62,097 nt of DNA from Clostridium uliginosum. GTDB lineage: Bacteria; Bacillota; Clostridia; Clostridiales; Clostridiaceae. The translations under genes and the position numbers were made by a program. The notes beneath the pieces were generated by a model. The model saw only the letters and a program-made list of their open reading frames with translations, did not search any database and was not told the origin of the DNA. Positions 11,691 through 21,397 of the stretch are shown here, piece after piece (the first letter of the stretch is position 1; each line of letters starts with the position of its first letter). The DNA lies in NCBI RefSeq assembly GCF_900112485.1, contig NZ_FOMG01000024.1, positions 1-62,097 on the forward strand, given 5' to 3'.

Positions 11691-12317
11691 ATGAAGTCAA
11701 TAGAGCTAGAAGGAAAGACTGTTGAAGAAGCCTTAAATAAAGCTTTAATTAAACTAAATGTAAGTGAAGATATGGTGGAAGTTGAAGTTTTAGAGCATGG
11801 CTCGAAGGGATTATTTAACTTTATAGGGTCTAAGCCAGCAAAAGTGAAGGTAACTCTTAAACGTAACTATATTGAAGATATAAGAAACTTTATAAGTACA
11901 ATTATTGGATATATGGATATACAAGCTAAAATAGATATAAAAGAAGAGAATAATGTTATTAGTATTAATATGTATGGAGAAAAGATGGGGTTGATAATTG
12001 GATATAGGGGAGAAACCTTAGATTCATTACAATGTCTAATTTCATTAATGGTTAATAAAAATAATGATACTTCTTATAAAAGAGTTATATTAGATACTGA
12101 AAACTATAGAATAAAAAGAGAAGAAACGCTTAAAAGAGTTGCAGCAAAGACTGCAATAAAAGTAAAAAGAACAGGTAAGGCATTTAAGTTAGAACCAATG
12201 AATCCTTATGAGAGAAGAATTATTCATTCTACTCTTCAAGAAAATACCTTTGTTGATACGTATAGTGAAGGTAAGGAACCTTTCAGAAGAGTAGTTGTTG
12301 AGTTGAAAAGAAATTAA
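11691..12317 (+). CDS. khpB: RNA-binding protein KhpB (Jag, SpoIIIJ-associated)
   Basis: The 208-residue protein has the three-part Jag layout. The Jag-N domain at about 1-50 reads EGKTVEEALNKALIKLNV and contains the KGLFNFIGSKPAKV motif. A type II KH domain at about 65-140 has GLIIGYRGETLDSLQ. A C-terminal R3H domain has PMNPYERRIIHSTLQ. It binds RNA and is tied to cell elongation and division in streptococci (EloR) and to SpoIIIJ in bacilli. It directly follows yidC and ends the operon at a strong terminator. Confidence 0.95.
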   Translation: MKSIELEGKTVEEALNKALIKLNVSEDMVEVEVLEHGSKGLFNFIGSKPAKVKVTLKRNYIEDIRNFISTIIGYMDIQAKIDIKEENNVISINMYGEKMGLIIGYRGETLDSLQCLISLMVNKNNDTSYKRVILDTENYRIKREETLKRVAAKTAIKVKRTGKAFKLEPMNPYERRIIHSTLQENTFVDTYSEGKEPFRRVVVELKRN

Positions 12318-12321
12318 TAAA

Positions 12322-12348
12322 AGAAAGCCTTAATTGGCTTTCTTTTTA
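12322..12348 (+). terminator. Terminator after khpB
   Basis: AGAAAGCC and GGCTTTCT form an 8-bp stem around a 6-nt loop, followed by TTTT. It starts 5 bp after the khpB stop codon. Confidence 0.88.
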
Positions 12349-12697
12349 AGTTTAAAAATAAATAAATCATACTTTGACTAATTTAATTTTGTTATGTAAA
12401 ATTTATTTCAAGACTATAATATTTAATTATTAGATAAATGATAGAGATATACAAATTTTCCTGACAATTGTTTTTTAAAATTATATTGTATATGATAAAA
12501 AGTATAAAAAGATATATTGATAAAAACTTAAAAGTATAAGAAGTTATAGTGTTTTCAATGTTTTAGATAAATTTTTTGAACGAGTAAATCTATAAAAAGT
12601 ATTATTATAAATTATCAATTATTTATTTAGATTTGTTTTGAATGGTTATAATAATAGAAATAAATTACAAAATTAATTATATAAGGAGAATCTTAGA
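12349..12697. other. AT-rich spacer with a possible mnmE promoter
   Basis: No gene is seen in this 349-bp stretch. A plausible promoter is TTGACT (12374-12379), a 17-bp spacer and TAAAAT (12397-12402), but it is about 295 bp from mnmE, so a nearer promoter may be missed. AAGGAG precedes the mnmE ATG. Confidence 0.4.
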
Positions 12698-14077
12698 ATG
12701 AAAGAGTTTGATACGATTTGTGGCATAGCAACACCCATTGGAGAAGGCGGAATTTCTATTATTAGAATTTCTGGAAATAAAGCTTTAGATATAATAACGA
12801 AAATTTTTATTGGAAAAAATAATACAAATGTTAAAGATATGAAGACTTATACTATGAAATATGGAAATATAATAGAACAAGAAACTAAAGATAAAATTGA
12901 TGAAGTCATTATAAGCTATATGAAAGGACCACATAGTTACACAACTGAAGATATAATAGAGATTAATTGTCATGGTGGTGTTATATCAACTAATAGTGTA
13001 ATAAATGAGGTCGTTAAAGCTGGTGCAAGGCTAGCTGAACCAGGTGAATTTACTAAAAGAGCATTTTTAAATGGTAGAATTGATTTAAGTCAAGCAGAAG
13101 CAGTTATTGATATAATTAGAGCTAAGACTGATTTATCTATGAAGTCAGCAATGATGCAAAGCAGTGGAGCTCTTTCAAAGCAAATAACTGATTTAAGGAA
13201 ATATCTATTAGATGTTTTAGCTTTAATAGAATACGGAATAGATTTTACAGAAGATGATGAAGAGATAGATGACAGCTTAGTTATAAAAGTGAAGGATGGA
13301 ATTGCTAAGACTATATCAAAGATAAAAGATTTATTGAAAAATGCTGATGAAGGAAAAATCATAAGAGATGGACTGAATATGGTTATTGTAGGAAAACCTA
13401 ATGTAGGAAAATCATCTTTACTTAATATGTTATTAAAAGAAAAAAGAGCAATTGTAACTGATATTCCTGGAACTACAAGAGATATAATTGAGGAGTACTT
13501 AAATATAGATGGAATACCTATTAAAATAACTGATACAGCAGGAATTAGAGAAACTAATGATACTGTTGAAAAGATAGGTGTAGAAAGATCAAGAGAAAAA
13601 ATTGAAGAAGCAGATTTAATTGTGTTAATACTTGATTCATCTCAGGAAATTGAAGATGAAGATAAGGAAGTAATTAATACAATAAAGAATAAAAATCATA
13701 TAGTAATATTAAATAAAATAGATTTAAATAAAAAAATATCAAAAGATATGTTAACTGATTTAGATAATCAAATTGAAATTTCAGCTAAGACTGGAGAAGG
13801 AATTGAAAAATTAAAAGAAAAGATAAAAACTTTATTTTTTAATGGTGAAATTGATAGTGAAAGTTTGATTGTTTCTAATGTGAGGCATAAACAGGCTCTA
13901 TACAGAGCATTAGAAAACTGTACGATAGGATTAGACAGAGTTAATGCGAATGAATATCTTGATTTAATTTCAATTTATGTAACTGCAGCAATGAAAGCTT
14001 TAGGAGAAATAACAGGTGATGAATTAGAAGAAGATGTATTAAATAAAATTTTTAGTGAATTTTGTGTAGGAAAGTAG
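12698..14077 (+). CDS. mnmE: tRNA uridine-5-carboxymethylaminomethyl modification GTPase MnmE
   Basis: MnmE works with MnmG to modify the wobble uridine (U34) of several tRNAs, using GTP, a folate one-carbon unit and FAD. The 459-residue protein has the N-terminal folate-binding domain (1-120, with [12 protein letters not shown]), a helical domain, and an inserted G domain with G1 GKPNVGKSS at 232-240, the G2 region DIPGTTRD, G3 DTAG and G4 NKID. It ends with the catalytic FCVGK motif (C456). It begins the mnmE-mnmG-rsmG run; mnmG follows after 9 bp. Confidence 0.98.
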   Translation: MKEFDTICGIATPIGEGGISIIRISGNKALDIITKIFIGKNNTNVKDMKTYTMKYGNIIEQETKDKIDEVIISYMKGPHSYTTEDIIEINCHGGVISTNSVINEVVKAGARLAEPGEFTKRAFLNGRIDLSQAEAVIDIIRAKTDLSMKSAMMQSSGALSKQITDLRKYLLDVLALIEYGIDFTEDDEEIDDSLVIKVKDGIAKTISKIKDLLKNADEGKIIRDGLNMVIVGKPNVGKSSLLNMLLKEKRAIVTDIPGTTRDIIEEYLNIDGIPIKITDTAGIRETNDTVEKIGVERSREKIEEADLIVLILDSSQEIEDEDKEVINTIKNKNHIVILNKIDLNKKISKDMLTDLDNQIEISAKTGEGIEKLKEKIKTLFFNGEIDSESLIVSNVRHKQALYRALENCTIGLDRVNANEYLDLISIYVTAAMKALGEITGDELEEDVLNKIFSEFCVGK

Positions 14078-14086
14078 GAAAGGTAT

Positions 14087-15973
14087 ATGAAATTAAATTA
14101 TGAAGCTGGGGAATTTGATATAGTAGTTATTGGAGCTGGTCATGCTGGATGTGAAGCTGCATTGGCTTCGGCAAGGTTAGGATTAAGTACATTAATTTGT
14201 ACTATAAATTTAGACTCAATAGCAATGATGCCTTGTAATCCTAATATAGGAGGAACTGCAAAAGGACATTTAGTTAGAGAAATTGACGCTTTAGGCGGAG
14301 AAATGGGAATAAATATTGATAATACATTTATTCAATCAAGAATGCTAAATACTTCTAAAGGACCAGCAGTTCATTCATTAAGAGCTCAAGCAGATAAAAA
14401 AGATTATCAATTTAGGATGAAAAAAGTATTAGAAGAACAGGAAAACCTTCAAATAAGACAAATTGAAGTTACAGAAGTTAAGGTTGAAGATGGAAATATT
14501 ACAGGAGTAGTTACTAAAAATGGAGCTATATTCAAATGTAAAGCTGTCGTTTTAGCAACTGGTACATATTTAAAAGGAAAAATTATTATTGGAGAGGTTA
14601 GTTATAGCGGTGGACCTAACGGTTTATTCCCAGCTAATGATTTATCACAATCATTATTAGATTTAGGAATTACTTTAAGAAGGTTTAAAACTGGTACTCC
14701 AGCAAGAATTAATAAGAGATCTGTTGATTTTTCAAAGATGATTGAACAAAAAGGTGATGATAAAATTGTACCTTTTTCATTTATGAGTGAAAATATAGAT
14801 AAAGAACAAATATCTTGTTACTTAACGTATACTAACAACAATACTCATAATATAATTAGACAAAATATAAATAGATCTCCTATATATAATGGAACAATTA
14901 AAGGTGTAGGACCTAGATATTGTCCATCTGTTGAAGATAAGGTTATGAGATTTCCAGATAAAGAACAACATCAAATATTTATTGAACCAGAAGGTTTAGA
15001 TACATTAGAGATGTATGTAGGAGGAATGTCTTCATCTTTACCAGAGGAAGTTCAAATTAAGATGCTTAGGACATTAGCTGGATTAGAAAATGTAGAGATG
15101 ATGAGAACAGCATATGCAATAGAATATGATTCAATTGACCCTACTGAACTAAATCCAACGTTAGAATTTAAAGCCATTGAAGGCTTATATGGAGCTGGGC
15201 AATTTAATGGTAGTTCAGGATATGAAGAGGCTGCAGCTCAAGGATTAGTAGCAGGTATAAATGCAGGATTAAAAATAAAGGGTAAGGAACCGCTTATCTT
15301 AACTCGTTCTGATGCGTATATTGGAGTCCTTATAGATGATTTAGTTACTAAGGGAACTAATGAACCTTATAGAATGATGACTTCAAGAGCTGAATATAGG
15401 CTGTTATTAAGACAAGATAATGCAGATTTTAGGTTGACAGATATAGGTCATGAAATTGGATTAGTAACTGAAGATAGGTATGAAAAATTCTTAACAAGAA
15501 AAAATGCTATTGAAGGTGAATTAGATAGGTTAAAGAATTTAAAAATAACTAATAAGAAAGAAGTAAATGAATTATTAGTATCTTTAAATTCATCTGAATT
15601 AAAAAAACCTATTAGCTTCTTTGAATTGATAAAAAGAACAGAGGTAGATTATTTTAGTTTAGTAGCTTTAGATCCAGATAGACAAAAATTACCAGATGAT
15701 ATTGGTGAACAAATTAATATAATTGCAAAATATGAAGGATATATAACTAATCAACTTGAACAAGTTGCACAATTCAAGAAGTTTGAAAAGAAATTACTAC
15801 CTAAAGATATTGATTACATAAATGTAAAGGGATTAAGAACTGAAGCAGAACAAAAGTTAAATAATATTAAGCCTATAAGTATAGGGCAAGCATCTCGTAT
15901 TTCAGGAGTATCACCAGCTGATATTTCTGTGTTACTTATATATCTTGAACATTATTATAATAAACAACATTAA
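14087..15973 (+). CDS. mnmG: tRNA uridine-5-carboxymethylaminomethyl modification enzyme MnmG
   Basis: MnmG is the FAD- and NADH-dependent partner of MnmE in U34 modification. The 628-residue protein opens with the dinucleotide-binding motif [14 protein letters not shown] (16-21 being GxGxxG). It continues with the family segments [20 protein letters not shown] and [14 protein letters not shown] linker regions, and ends in the helical MnmE-binding domain with [21 protein letters not shown]. The 9-bp gap after mnmE and 18-bp gap before rsmG indicate one transcript. Confidence 0.98.
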   Translation: MKLNYEAGEFDIVVIGAGHAGCEAALASARLGLSTLICTINLDSIAMMPCNPNIGGTAKGHLVREIDALGGEMGINIDNTFIQSRMLNTSKGPAVHSLRAQADKKDYQFRMKKVLEEQENLQIRQIEVTEVKVEDGNITGVVTKNGAIFKCKAVVLATGTYLKGKIIIGEVSYSGGPNGLFPANDLSQSLLDLGITLRRFKTGTPARINKRSVDFSKMIEQKGDDKIVPFSFMSENIDKEQISCYLTYTNNNTHNIIRQNINRSPIYNGTIKGVGPRYCPSVEDKVMRFPDKEQHQIFIEPEGLDTLEMYVGGMSSSLPEEVQIKMLRTLAGLENVEMMRTAYAIEYDSIDPTELNPTLEFKAIEGLYGAGQFNGSSGYEEAAAQGLVAGINAGLKIKGKEPLILTRSDAYIGVLIDDLVTKGTNEPYRMMTSRAEYRLLLRQDNADFRLTDIGHEIGLVTEDRYEKFLTRKNAIEGELDRLKNLKITNKKEVNELLVSLNSSELKKPISFFELIKRTEVDYFSLVALDPDRQKLPDDIGEQINIIAKYEGYITNQLEQVAQFKKFEKKLLPKDIDYINVKGLRTEAEQKLNNIKPISIGQASRISGVSPADISVLLIYLEHYYNKQH

Positions 15974-15991
15974 TTTTTACTGGAGGTAACT

Positions 15992-16711
15992 ATGGAATTT
16001 TATGATTTAATGGCTAAAGCAGCACAAGATGTTGGATTAGAACTATCAAAGCAACAATATGAAAAATTTATAATTTATAAGAATCTTCTTCAAGAATGGA
16101 ATGAAAAAGTAAATTTAACTGCCATAACTGAAGATGAAGAAATAATTAAAAAGCATTTTATTGATTCAATTAAAGCATTTAAAAGAGACGAATTCAAGAG
16201 TGCAAATACATTAATAGATGTTGGAACAGGAGCTGGTTTCCCAGGAATTCCAATAGCTATTATGAAAGATGATATAAAAGTTACATTACTAGATTCTTTA
16301 AATAAAAGAGTTAACTTTTTAGATGCAGTTGTTAAAGAATTAAAGCTTAAAAATGTAATAACTATTCATTCGAGAGCAGAAGATGGTGCAAGGCAAGATA
16401 ATCTTAGAGAAAATTTTGACATAGCAACATCTAGAGCGGTTGCTAATATGAGCGTATTATCTGAATTTTGTTTACCATATGTTAAGGTTGGAGGCAATTT
16501 CATAGCATTAAAAGGTCCATCCGTAGATGAAGAAATAGAAGAAAGTAAAACAGCAATTTCACTTCTTGGAGGCAAATTAGTAGATATATGTGAAGTTAAT
16601 ATTGAAGATACTGAATTAAGACATAATTTAGTTATTATAAAGAAGATTAACAAATCTTCTAATAAATATCCTAGAAAAGCAGGAATTGTTACTAAGAAAC
16701 CACTAAAATAA
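15992..16711 (+). CDS. rsmG: 16S rRNA (guanine527-N7)-methyltransferase RsmG
   Basis: RsmG methylates G527 of 16S rRNA using S-adenosylmethionine. The 239-residue protein has the leading [26 protein letters not shown] segment in two parts (about 34-60), the SAM-binding [13 protein letters not shown] at 75-87, and the SRAVANM and FIALKGP motifs. An AACTGGAGG-type ribosome-binding site precedes the ATG. In relatives, loss of this protein gives low-level streptomycin resistance. It ends the mnmE-mnmG-rsmG group. Confidence 0.97.
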   Translation: MEFYDLMAKAAQDVGLELSKQQYEKFIIYKNLLQEWNEKVNLTAITEDEEIIKKHFIDSIKAFKRDEFKSANTLIDVGTGAGFPGIPIAIMKDDIKVTLLDSLNKRVNFLDAVVKELKLKNVITIHSRAEDGARQDNLRENFDIATSRAVANMSVLSEFCLPYVKVGGNFIALKGPSVDEEIEESKTAISLLGGKLVDICEVNIEDTELRHNLVIIKKINKSSNKYPRKAGIVTKKPLK

Positions 16712-16952
16712 ATTTATATTAACAAGTACTTTTTATAGTATAATTATATTTTATTGCGTTATTGCAGAAGAAATAAATAATTTGATTGGAAATTAACATC
16801 TATAAATAGAAAAATATGTATTTAAATAGGTGTTTTTAAATTAATTTGTATTATTAATTAATAATATAAATAGAGGAAAAATATAGTTATTATAGAATTA
16901 TATAGTAGTGATAGTAGTCTAATATTGTTAGAGTAATTTAATAGGGGATGGG

Positions 16953-17744
16953 TTGAGACACATGAATGATGAAATAATAAAAATAGATATAGAGAAAATA
17001 GTTCCAAATATTTATCAACCACGTAAATATTTTAAAGAAGAAGCACTTGCTGAATTATCACAGTCAATAAAAGAACATGGAATTATACAACCACTTACCG
17101 TAAGGAAGATGGGAGAAATTTATGAATTAGTAGCAGGAGAACGAAGACTTAGAGCTGCTAAGTTAGCAGAATTACAAATGGTACCATGTAACATAGTAAA
17201 TATAACTGACTATGAATCAGCTGAAATAGCATTATTGGAAAATCTTCAAAGAGAAGATTTGAATTATATGGAAGAAGCTGAAGCATATAATAATTTACTT
17301 AATGAGCATAACTTCACTCAAGAAGATTTGGCAAGAAGAATGGGTAAAAAGCAATCAACTATTGCTAATAAATTAAGATTATTAAAATTAGATTTTAAGG
17401 TTAGACAACTATGCCTAGAAAATAATTTAACAGAAAGACATGCAAGAGCACTTCTTAGTGTTTCTAATCCAGAGCTTCAATTAAAAATTTTAGATAAAGT
17501 ATTAAAAGATGGACTTAATGTAAAGAAGACTGAAGAACTGATTAATAAAGAATTACTTAAATTAGAAGGTAAACAGTTAAAGAATAAAAGTAAGAGTAAA
17601 ATAAAAACTGCACTACCTGCAAAATTATATATGAACACCATTAAACAGGTACTTCAAAAATTTAATATACCAGCTGAATACAAATGTAAAGATGAAGAGG
17701 ATTTTATTGAAGTAACAGTAAAAATTTTTAAAAATAAAAGATAA
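16953..17744 (+). CDS. noc: ParB-family nucleoid occlusion protein Noc
   Basis: The 263-residue ParB-family protein has the N-terminal CTP-binding fold (PRKYFKEEALAELSQSI, then GEIYELVAGERRLRAAKLA with the GERR motif) and a helix-turn-helix region (FTQEDLARRMGKKQSTIANKL in two runs). Its position between rsmG and parA, next to a second ParB, is that of Noc, which protects the nucleoid from division. The TTG at 16953 fits the AGGGG site (5 nt); the ATG at 16962 is 14 nt away, so TTG is preferred. No clear Noc site (inverted CCCGGG core) was seen in the window. Confidence 0.9.
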   Translation: MRHMNDEIIKIDIEKIVPNIYQPRKYFKEEALAELSQSIKEHGIIQPLTVRKMGEIYELVAGERRLRAAKLAELQMVPCNIVNITDYESAEIALLENLQREDLNYMEEAEAYNNLLNEHNFTQEDLARRMGKKQSTIANKLRLLKLDFKVRQLCLENNLTERHARALLSVSNPELQLKILDKVLKDGLNVKKTEELINKELLKLEGKQLKNKSKSKIKTALPAKLYMNTIKQVLQKFNIPAEYKCKDEEDFIEVTVKIFKNKR

Positions 17745-17882
17745 AATTTTTATATAGAGTATATTTAAAGAAATTTAACATTTATAGATAGTTAATAAAT
17801 AAAGTAATTAGCAGGATAACTACTTAAAGATAAAATTAAAAATGCAGAAAATTTATTAAAATATATATTAATATTTTATTTT

Positions 17883-17937
17883 AAAAGATATATTATACAT
17901 AAGTGCTTAAAATAATAAGCGTATAATATATCTTTTT
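17883..17937. terminator. Long hairpin after noc, probable two-way terminator
   Basis: AAAGATATATTATAC and GTATAATATATCTTT form a 15-bp perfect stem, with a nested GCTTA/TAAGC pairing inside the loop, followed by TTT on the plus strand and preceded by A on the other. It sits 139 bp after noc and is the only clear structure in the 385-bp noc-parA spacer. Confidence 0.75.
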
Positions 17938-18129
17938 ATTGTTCCTATAATTATAGAATTTGTTGTTAAATATAAGGATATTAATATAATAATTAGTTAG
18001 AAAAATAAATTTTTTAATAAATTTATGAACTATTCTTTAATTTTTATTACATTGTTCTTTTATTATGTATTGAATATATATATAATGTTAATATGGGAAA
18101 GGGGGTGTAGGCTCTTAGAGGGCTTAATT

Positions 18130-18894
18130 ATGAAGACAATTTGTATTTTTAATCAAAAGGGTGGAGTTGGAAAGACTACTACTAATATAAATTTGTGTGG
18201 TTATTTAGCTATGGACGGATATAAGGTTTTAACTATAGATATAGATCCTCAGGGGAACACTACAAGTGGACTTGGATTAGATAAAAGAAATTTAGAGGTA
18301 TCAATGTATGATGTTTTAACAACAGATATATCTATTAAGGATTCAATATTAAGAACTGATTTAGTACAGAACTTATTCATATCACCTTCAACTATGGAGT
18401 TAGCTGGAGCAGAAGTTGAAGTTATAGGAAGAAAAGACAGAGAGAATATTATAAAAAATAAATTAAAAGATATTGCAGAAGATTATGATTATGTATTCAT
18501 AGATTGTCCACCTTCACTAGGAGTATTAACCATAAATGCATTAACTTGTGCAGACTCGGTTTTAATTCCCATCCAATGTGAATTTTATGCATTAGAGGGT
18601 GTTAGTCAATTAGTTAATACAATTCAATTAGTAAAAAAATCTCTTAATAAGGATTTGAAAATTGAAGGAGTAATCATGACTATGTTTGATTATAGAACAA
18701 ATCTTAGTAATGAAGTATTTAAAGAGGTTAAGAAATATTTTAAGGATAAAGTTTATGAAACAACTATTCCAAGGAATATTAGATTAGCAGAAGCTCCTAG
18801 TTTTGGCTTACCAATTATGTTATATGATGATAAATGCAAGGGCGCTGAAGCATACATTAATTTAAGTAAAGAATTTTTAAATAGACAGGAGTAG
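18130..18894 (+). CDS. parA: Chromosome-partitioning ATPase ParA (Soj)
   Basis: ParA/Soj is a deviant Walker ATPase that cooperates with ParB-parS in origin segregation and modulates DnaA. With the ATG at 18130 (GAGGG 7 nt upstream) the 254-residue protein begins MKTICIFNQKGGVGKTTTN, with the deviant Walker A KGGVGKTTT at 10-18, the normal family start. A longer open frame reaches back to 18025 but adds a hydrophobic stretch absent from the family. Other motifs are IDIDPQGNTTSGLG and DYVFIDCPPSLG. It overlaps nothing and precedes parB by 10 bp. Confidence 0.97.
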   Translation: MKTICIFNQKGGVGKTTTNINLCGYLAMDGYKVLTIDIDPQGNTTSGLGLDKRNLEVSMYDVLTTDISIKDSILRTDLVQNLFISPSTMELAGAEVEVIGRKDRENIIKNKLKDIAEDYDYVFIDCPPSLGVLTINALTCADSVLIPIQCEFYALEGVSQLVNTIQLVKKSLNKDLKIEGVIMTMFDYRTNLSNEVFKEVKKYFKDKVYETTIPRNIRLAEAPSFGLPIMLYDDKCKGAEAYINLSKEFLNRQE

Positions 18895-18904
18895 GAGGAG
18901 CATA

Positions 18905-19762
18905 ATGGGAAAAAAATTTGCACTAGGTAAAGGACTGGGAGCACTTATACCTGATGAAATAGAAAATAATATTAAAGAAAAAAATAATATTCTTATTTCT
19001 ATAAATAAGATTAAAAGTAATATAGAACAGCCAAGAAAAAATTTTGACTCTGAAAAAATCATTGAATTAGCACAATCTATTAAACTTCATGGTATAATTC
19101 AACCGTTGATAGTAAGAGAAAAAGATGATGACCAATATGTTATAGTTGCAGGTGAACGACGATGGAGAGCGGCTAAAATATCAGGACTAAAAGAGATACC
19201 ATGTGTAATTATGGAATTAAGTGATAGGGATGTATTAGAAATTTCATTAATTGAAAATATTCAAAGAGAAGATTTAAATCCAATTGAAGAAGCATTAGCT
19301 TATAAAAAACTATTGGATGATTTTCAAATAACCCAATCAGAATTAAGCAATAGACTTGGTAAGTCTAGAGTTTCTATTACAAATACAATGAGATTAATAA
19401 ATTTGGATAATAGAGTTCAACAGTATTTAATTGAAGGCATTATCAGTGAAGGGCATGGCAGAACACTTCTTGGAATAGATAATAAAGATTTACAATATGA
19501 TCTTGCACAACAGGTAATTGATAATAAGTTATCAGTTAGAGAATTAGAAAAATTAATTAAAAATATAAATGAAGATAAAGATAAAAGCAGCAATACAAAA
19601 GAAGAGACATTAAATCAGTATTATAAAGAAATACGAACTCAACTTCAAAATTATTTTGGAACAAAGGTAAATCTATCTAATAAAAAAAATAAAGGAAAAA
19701 TAGAAATAGAGTATTACTCAGAAGATGATTTACAAAGAATTTTAGATATTATGAAGATGTAA
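18905..19762 (+). CDS. parB: Chromosome-partitioning protein ParB (Spo0J)
   Basis: ParB/Spo0J is a CTP-dependent DNA clamp that loads at parS and spreads, guiding ParA and condensin. The 285-residue protein starts GKKFALGKGLGALIPDE, typical of chromosomal ParB. It has the CTPase motif VIVAGERRWRAAK, the ENIQREDLNPIEEA segment and the helix-turn-helix with TQSELSNRLGKSRVSITN. The C-terminal part (about 225-285) should dimerise. AGGAGGAGC precedes the ATG. A perfect parS lies 6 bp after its stop codon. Confidence 0.97.
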   Translation: MGKKFALGKGLGALIPDEIENNIKEKNNILISINKIKSNIEQPRKNFDSEKIIELAQSIKLHGIIQPLIVREKDDDQYVIVAGERRWRAAKISGLKEIPCVIMELSDRDVLEISLIENIQREDLNPIEEALAYKKLLDDFQITQSELSNRLGKSRVSITNTMRLINLDNRVQQYLIEGIISEGHGRTLLGIDNKDLQYDLAQQVIDNKLSVRELEKLIKNINEDKDKSSNTKEETLNQYYKEIRTQLQNYFGTKVNLSNKKNKGKIEIEYYSEDDLQRILDIMKM

Positions 19763-19767
19763 GAGAG

Positions 19768-19783
19768 TGTTTCACGTGAAACA
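19768..19783. promoter_or_regulatory. parS: parS site
   Basis: TGTTTCACGTGAAACA is the exact 16-bp consensus parS palindrome bound by chromosomal ParB. It lies in the spacer just after parB. No second perfect copy was noticed in the window. Confidence 0.95.
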
Positions 19784-19804
19784 ATTAATGAAAGGAATGA
19801 AAAA

Positions 19805-20320
19805 ATGAATATACTACTTGATACTATTAATCAAATTACGCCATATCTAATAATAGGAATGGCAGTCATAATTACTATACTATTTATTCTAATTATAATT
19901 CTAATAAAATCAATAAATAAATTAGAAAATAAATATAGAAGAATAATGAGAGGAACAAATAGTAGAAATTTAGAAGAAATGCTAACAGAAAAACTTGATA
20001 GTATTGAAGAAGCTAAAGAGATTTCTAAAAAAGCATTAGAAGAATGCAGCAGAGTAGATATTAAGATAAAACAATGTATACAAAAGGTTGCTATAATGAG
20101 ATATAAAGCTTTTGAAGATGTAGGTAGTGACTTGAGTTTCTCTATTGCAATCTTAGATGATAATAATGATGGATTAATTCTAACAGGTATCTATGGAAGA
20201 CAAGAAAGTACAACTTATGCAAAACCAGTAGATAAAGGAATATCAAGATATGATCTTTCAGAAGAGGAACTGTATGTATTAAGTGAGGCATCTAATAAAT
20301 ATAACAATACTAAAAAGTAA
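19805..20320 (+). CDS. DUF4446 membrane-anchored protein
   Basis: The 171-residue protein has one N-terminal membrane segment (about 13-36, rich in I and L), a charged coiled-coil stretch (about 40-95), and a conserved C-terminal part with MRYKAFEDVGSDLSFSIAIL and GLILTGIYGRQESTTYAKPV. This matches DUF4446, commonly found beside parB in clostridia. Its function is unknown. It follows parB and parS by 42 bp and ends at a strong terminator, so it may share the parA-parB transcript. Confidence 0.88.
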   Translation: MNILLDTINQITPYLIIGMAVIITILFILIIILIKSINKLENKYRRIMRGTNSRNLEEMLTEKLDSIEEAKEISKKALEECSRVDIKIKQCIQKVAIMRYKAFEDVGSDLSFSIAILDDNNDGLILTGIYGRQESTTYAKPVDKGISRYDLSEEELYVLSEASNKYNNTKK

Positions 20321-20346
20321 GTACAAATTTATGTACTTACTTTTTT
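20313..20346 (+). terminator. Terminator after the parAB/DUF4446 genes
   Basis: AAAAGTAAGTACA and TGTACTTACTTTT form a 13-bp stem with a 6-nt loop and further T. The left arm overlaps the last codons of the DUF4446 gene. Confidence 0.88.
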
Positions 20347-20436
20347 ATATAAATAGAAATATTTAATTATTTTTAATTTTTTAATAAAAATTAAATTATT
20401 ATAAAATATAATAGATTTTTTAAAAACAAGTACTAA

Positions 20437-21033
20437 TTATTTGCTAGGAAATGATATAACTTGATGATTTTTAGAATGACTATTATTTGTTGTGCTCTTT
20501 AATACAAAGTGATAAATTCCTTTAGAAATTATATCAGAAATCATCATTACAGTATTTAATCTAGTATTTTGTAAAACCAAAAAATCAAAATTACCAGAAA
20601 TATTAACTATTCCAGTTATACTCATTTGACCAACAGCAGGAAGATTTTTATTTAAAGCGATACCAGGCAAAAGTGATTTCTTTTCTATAAAGATTTTACC
20701 AATATTATTTATTCCTCCTAAACAAGCATCTATAGCAATAATATATGGATTGTTAAATTTTAAATTTATTTGATCTAACTTTTCAACTAAATTTTTTGAA
20801 TGAATAGGATTTTGTAAAGTCCCAAAAATATGAATATTATCTCTAGATAAAAATTCTAGTTTATATCCAATCAAGGGACCAAGACAATCACCTGTTGAAC
20901 GATCAGTACCAATACAAAGAAATACAATACATCTTCCCTGTTTTAAGACATGTTGTAATTCTTCAAATAGATAATCACGTATTTTTATATATGAACTAGA
21001 TATCTTTGAATCAATAGAAAATACTTCAGCCAT
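20437..21033 (-). CDS. yyaC: Spore protease YyaC (GPR-like family)
   Basis: The 198-residue protein matches the YyaC family, relatives of germination protease GPR present in spore formers. Visible motifs are VFLCIGTDRSTGDCLGPLIG, FGTLQNPIHSKNL, IIAIDACLGG and LPAVGQMSITGIVNISG. A role in spore formation or germination is inferred from the family; the substrate is not known. Translation starts at ATG 21033 with AAAGGAGGG 6 nt upstream, but this site lies in the 3' arm of a perfect 12-bp hairpin (21037-21079), which could limit translation from long transcripts. Confidence 0.88.
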   Translation of the reverse strand: MAEVFSIDSKISSSYIKIRDYLFEELQHVLKQGRCIVFLCIGTDRSTGDCLGPLIGYKLEFLSRDNIHIFGTLQNPIHSKNLVEKLDQINLKFNNPYIIAIDACLGGINNIGKIFIEKKSLLPGIALNKNLPAVGQMSITGIVNISGNFDFLVLQNTRLNTVMMISDIISKGIYHFVLKSTTNNSHSKNHQVISFPSK

Positions 21034-21036
21034 AAC

Positions 21037-21079
21037 AAACCCTCCTTTAAAGGAATTATTTCCATAAAAAGGAGGGTTT
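21037..21079 (-). promoter_or_regulatory. Hairpin that would mask the yyaC ribosome-binding site
   Basis: AAACCCTCCTTT and AAAGGAGGGTTT are perfectly complementary over 12 bp with a 19-nt loop. On the minus-strand transcript the second arm contains the Shine-Dalgarno sequence AAAGGAGGG, and the yyaC ATG follows 3 nt later. There is no T-run, so a translational switch is more likely than a terminator. Confidence 0.6.
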
Positions 21080-21375
21080 ATTCATATATTGAGATATTAT
21101 AATAATAAATTTTTAATACTAATTTTTTTGAATGAGTTAATTCATTAATAAATTTTTTATCACCAAAAGAAAATTTACTTATTAATTCTTTTGTATTTGA
21201 ACTACAAATGCTTTTAGTAAAGAAATGAGTTAAAAGTAAGGTAAATACAACCACTATTCCAATATATGGAATATAATCTACTAGTGCAAGCATTCCGGAT
21301 ACAATACTTGATCCAATAGCTACTCCGACGTTTATGAATTGATTAATAGATTCAGTAGCAGAAGTTTTTAATCAA
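21078..21375 (-). pseudogene. C-terminal remnant of an MFS-type transporter
   Basis: An open frame continues upstream of its first ATG (21293) and reads LKTSATESINQF, then INVGVAIGSSIVSGMLALVD and a hydrophobic helix (IGIVVVFTLLLTHFFT). The TSATESINQ...G.AIGS..SG pattern is that of the last two membrane helices of MFS transporters. A stop codon blocks the frame just upstream, and the adjoining desulfurase gene leaves no room for the missing 300 or more residues. It is therefore a 3' fragment, probably non-functional. Confidence 0.6.
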
Positions 21376-21397
21376 TTCCAAATAATGGGATATATAT

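Noticed and set aside
18025..18129. N-terminal hydrophobic extension of ParA
   Set aside because: No ribosome-binding site at 18025, and the family starts at the KGGVGKTTT-proximal methionine; the ATG at 18130 has a good site.
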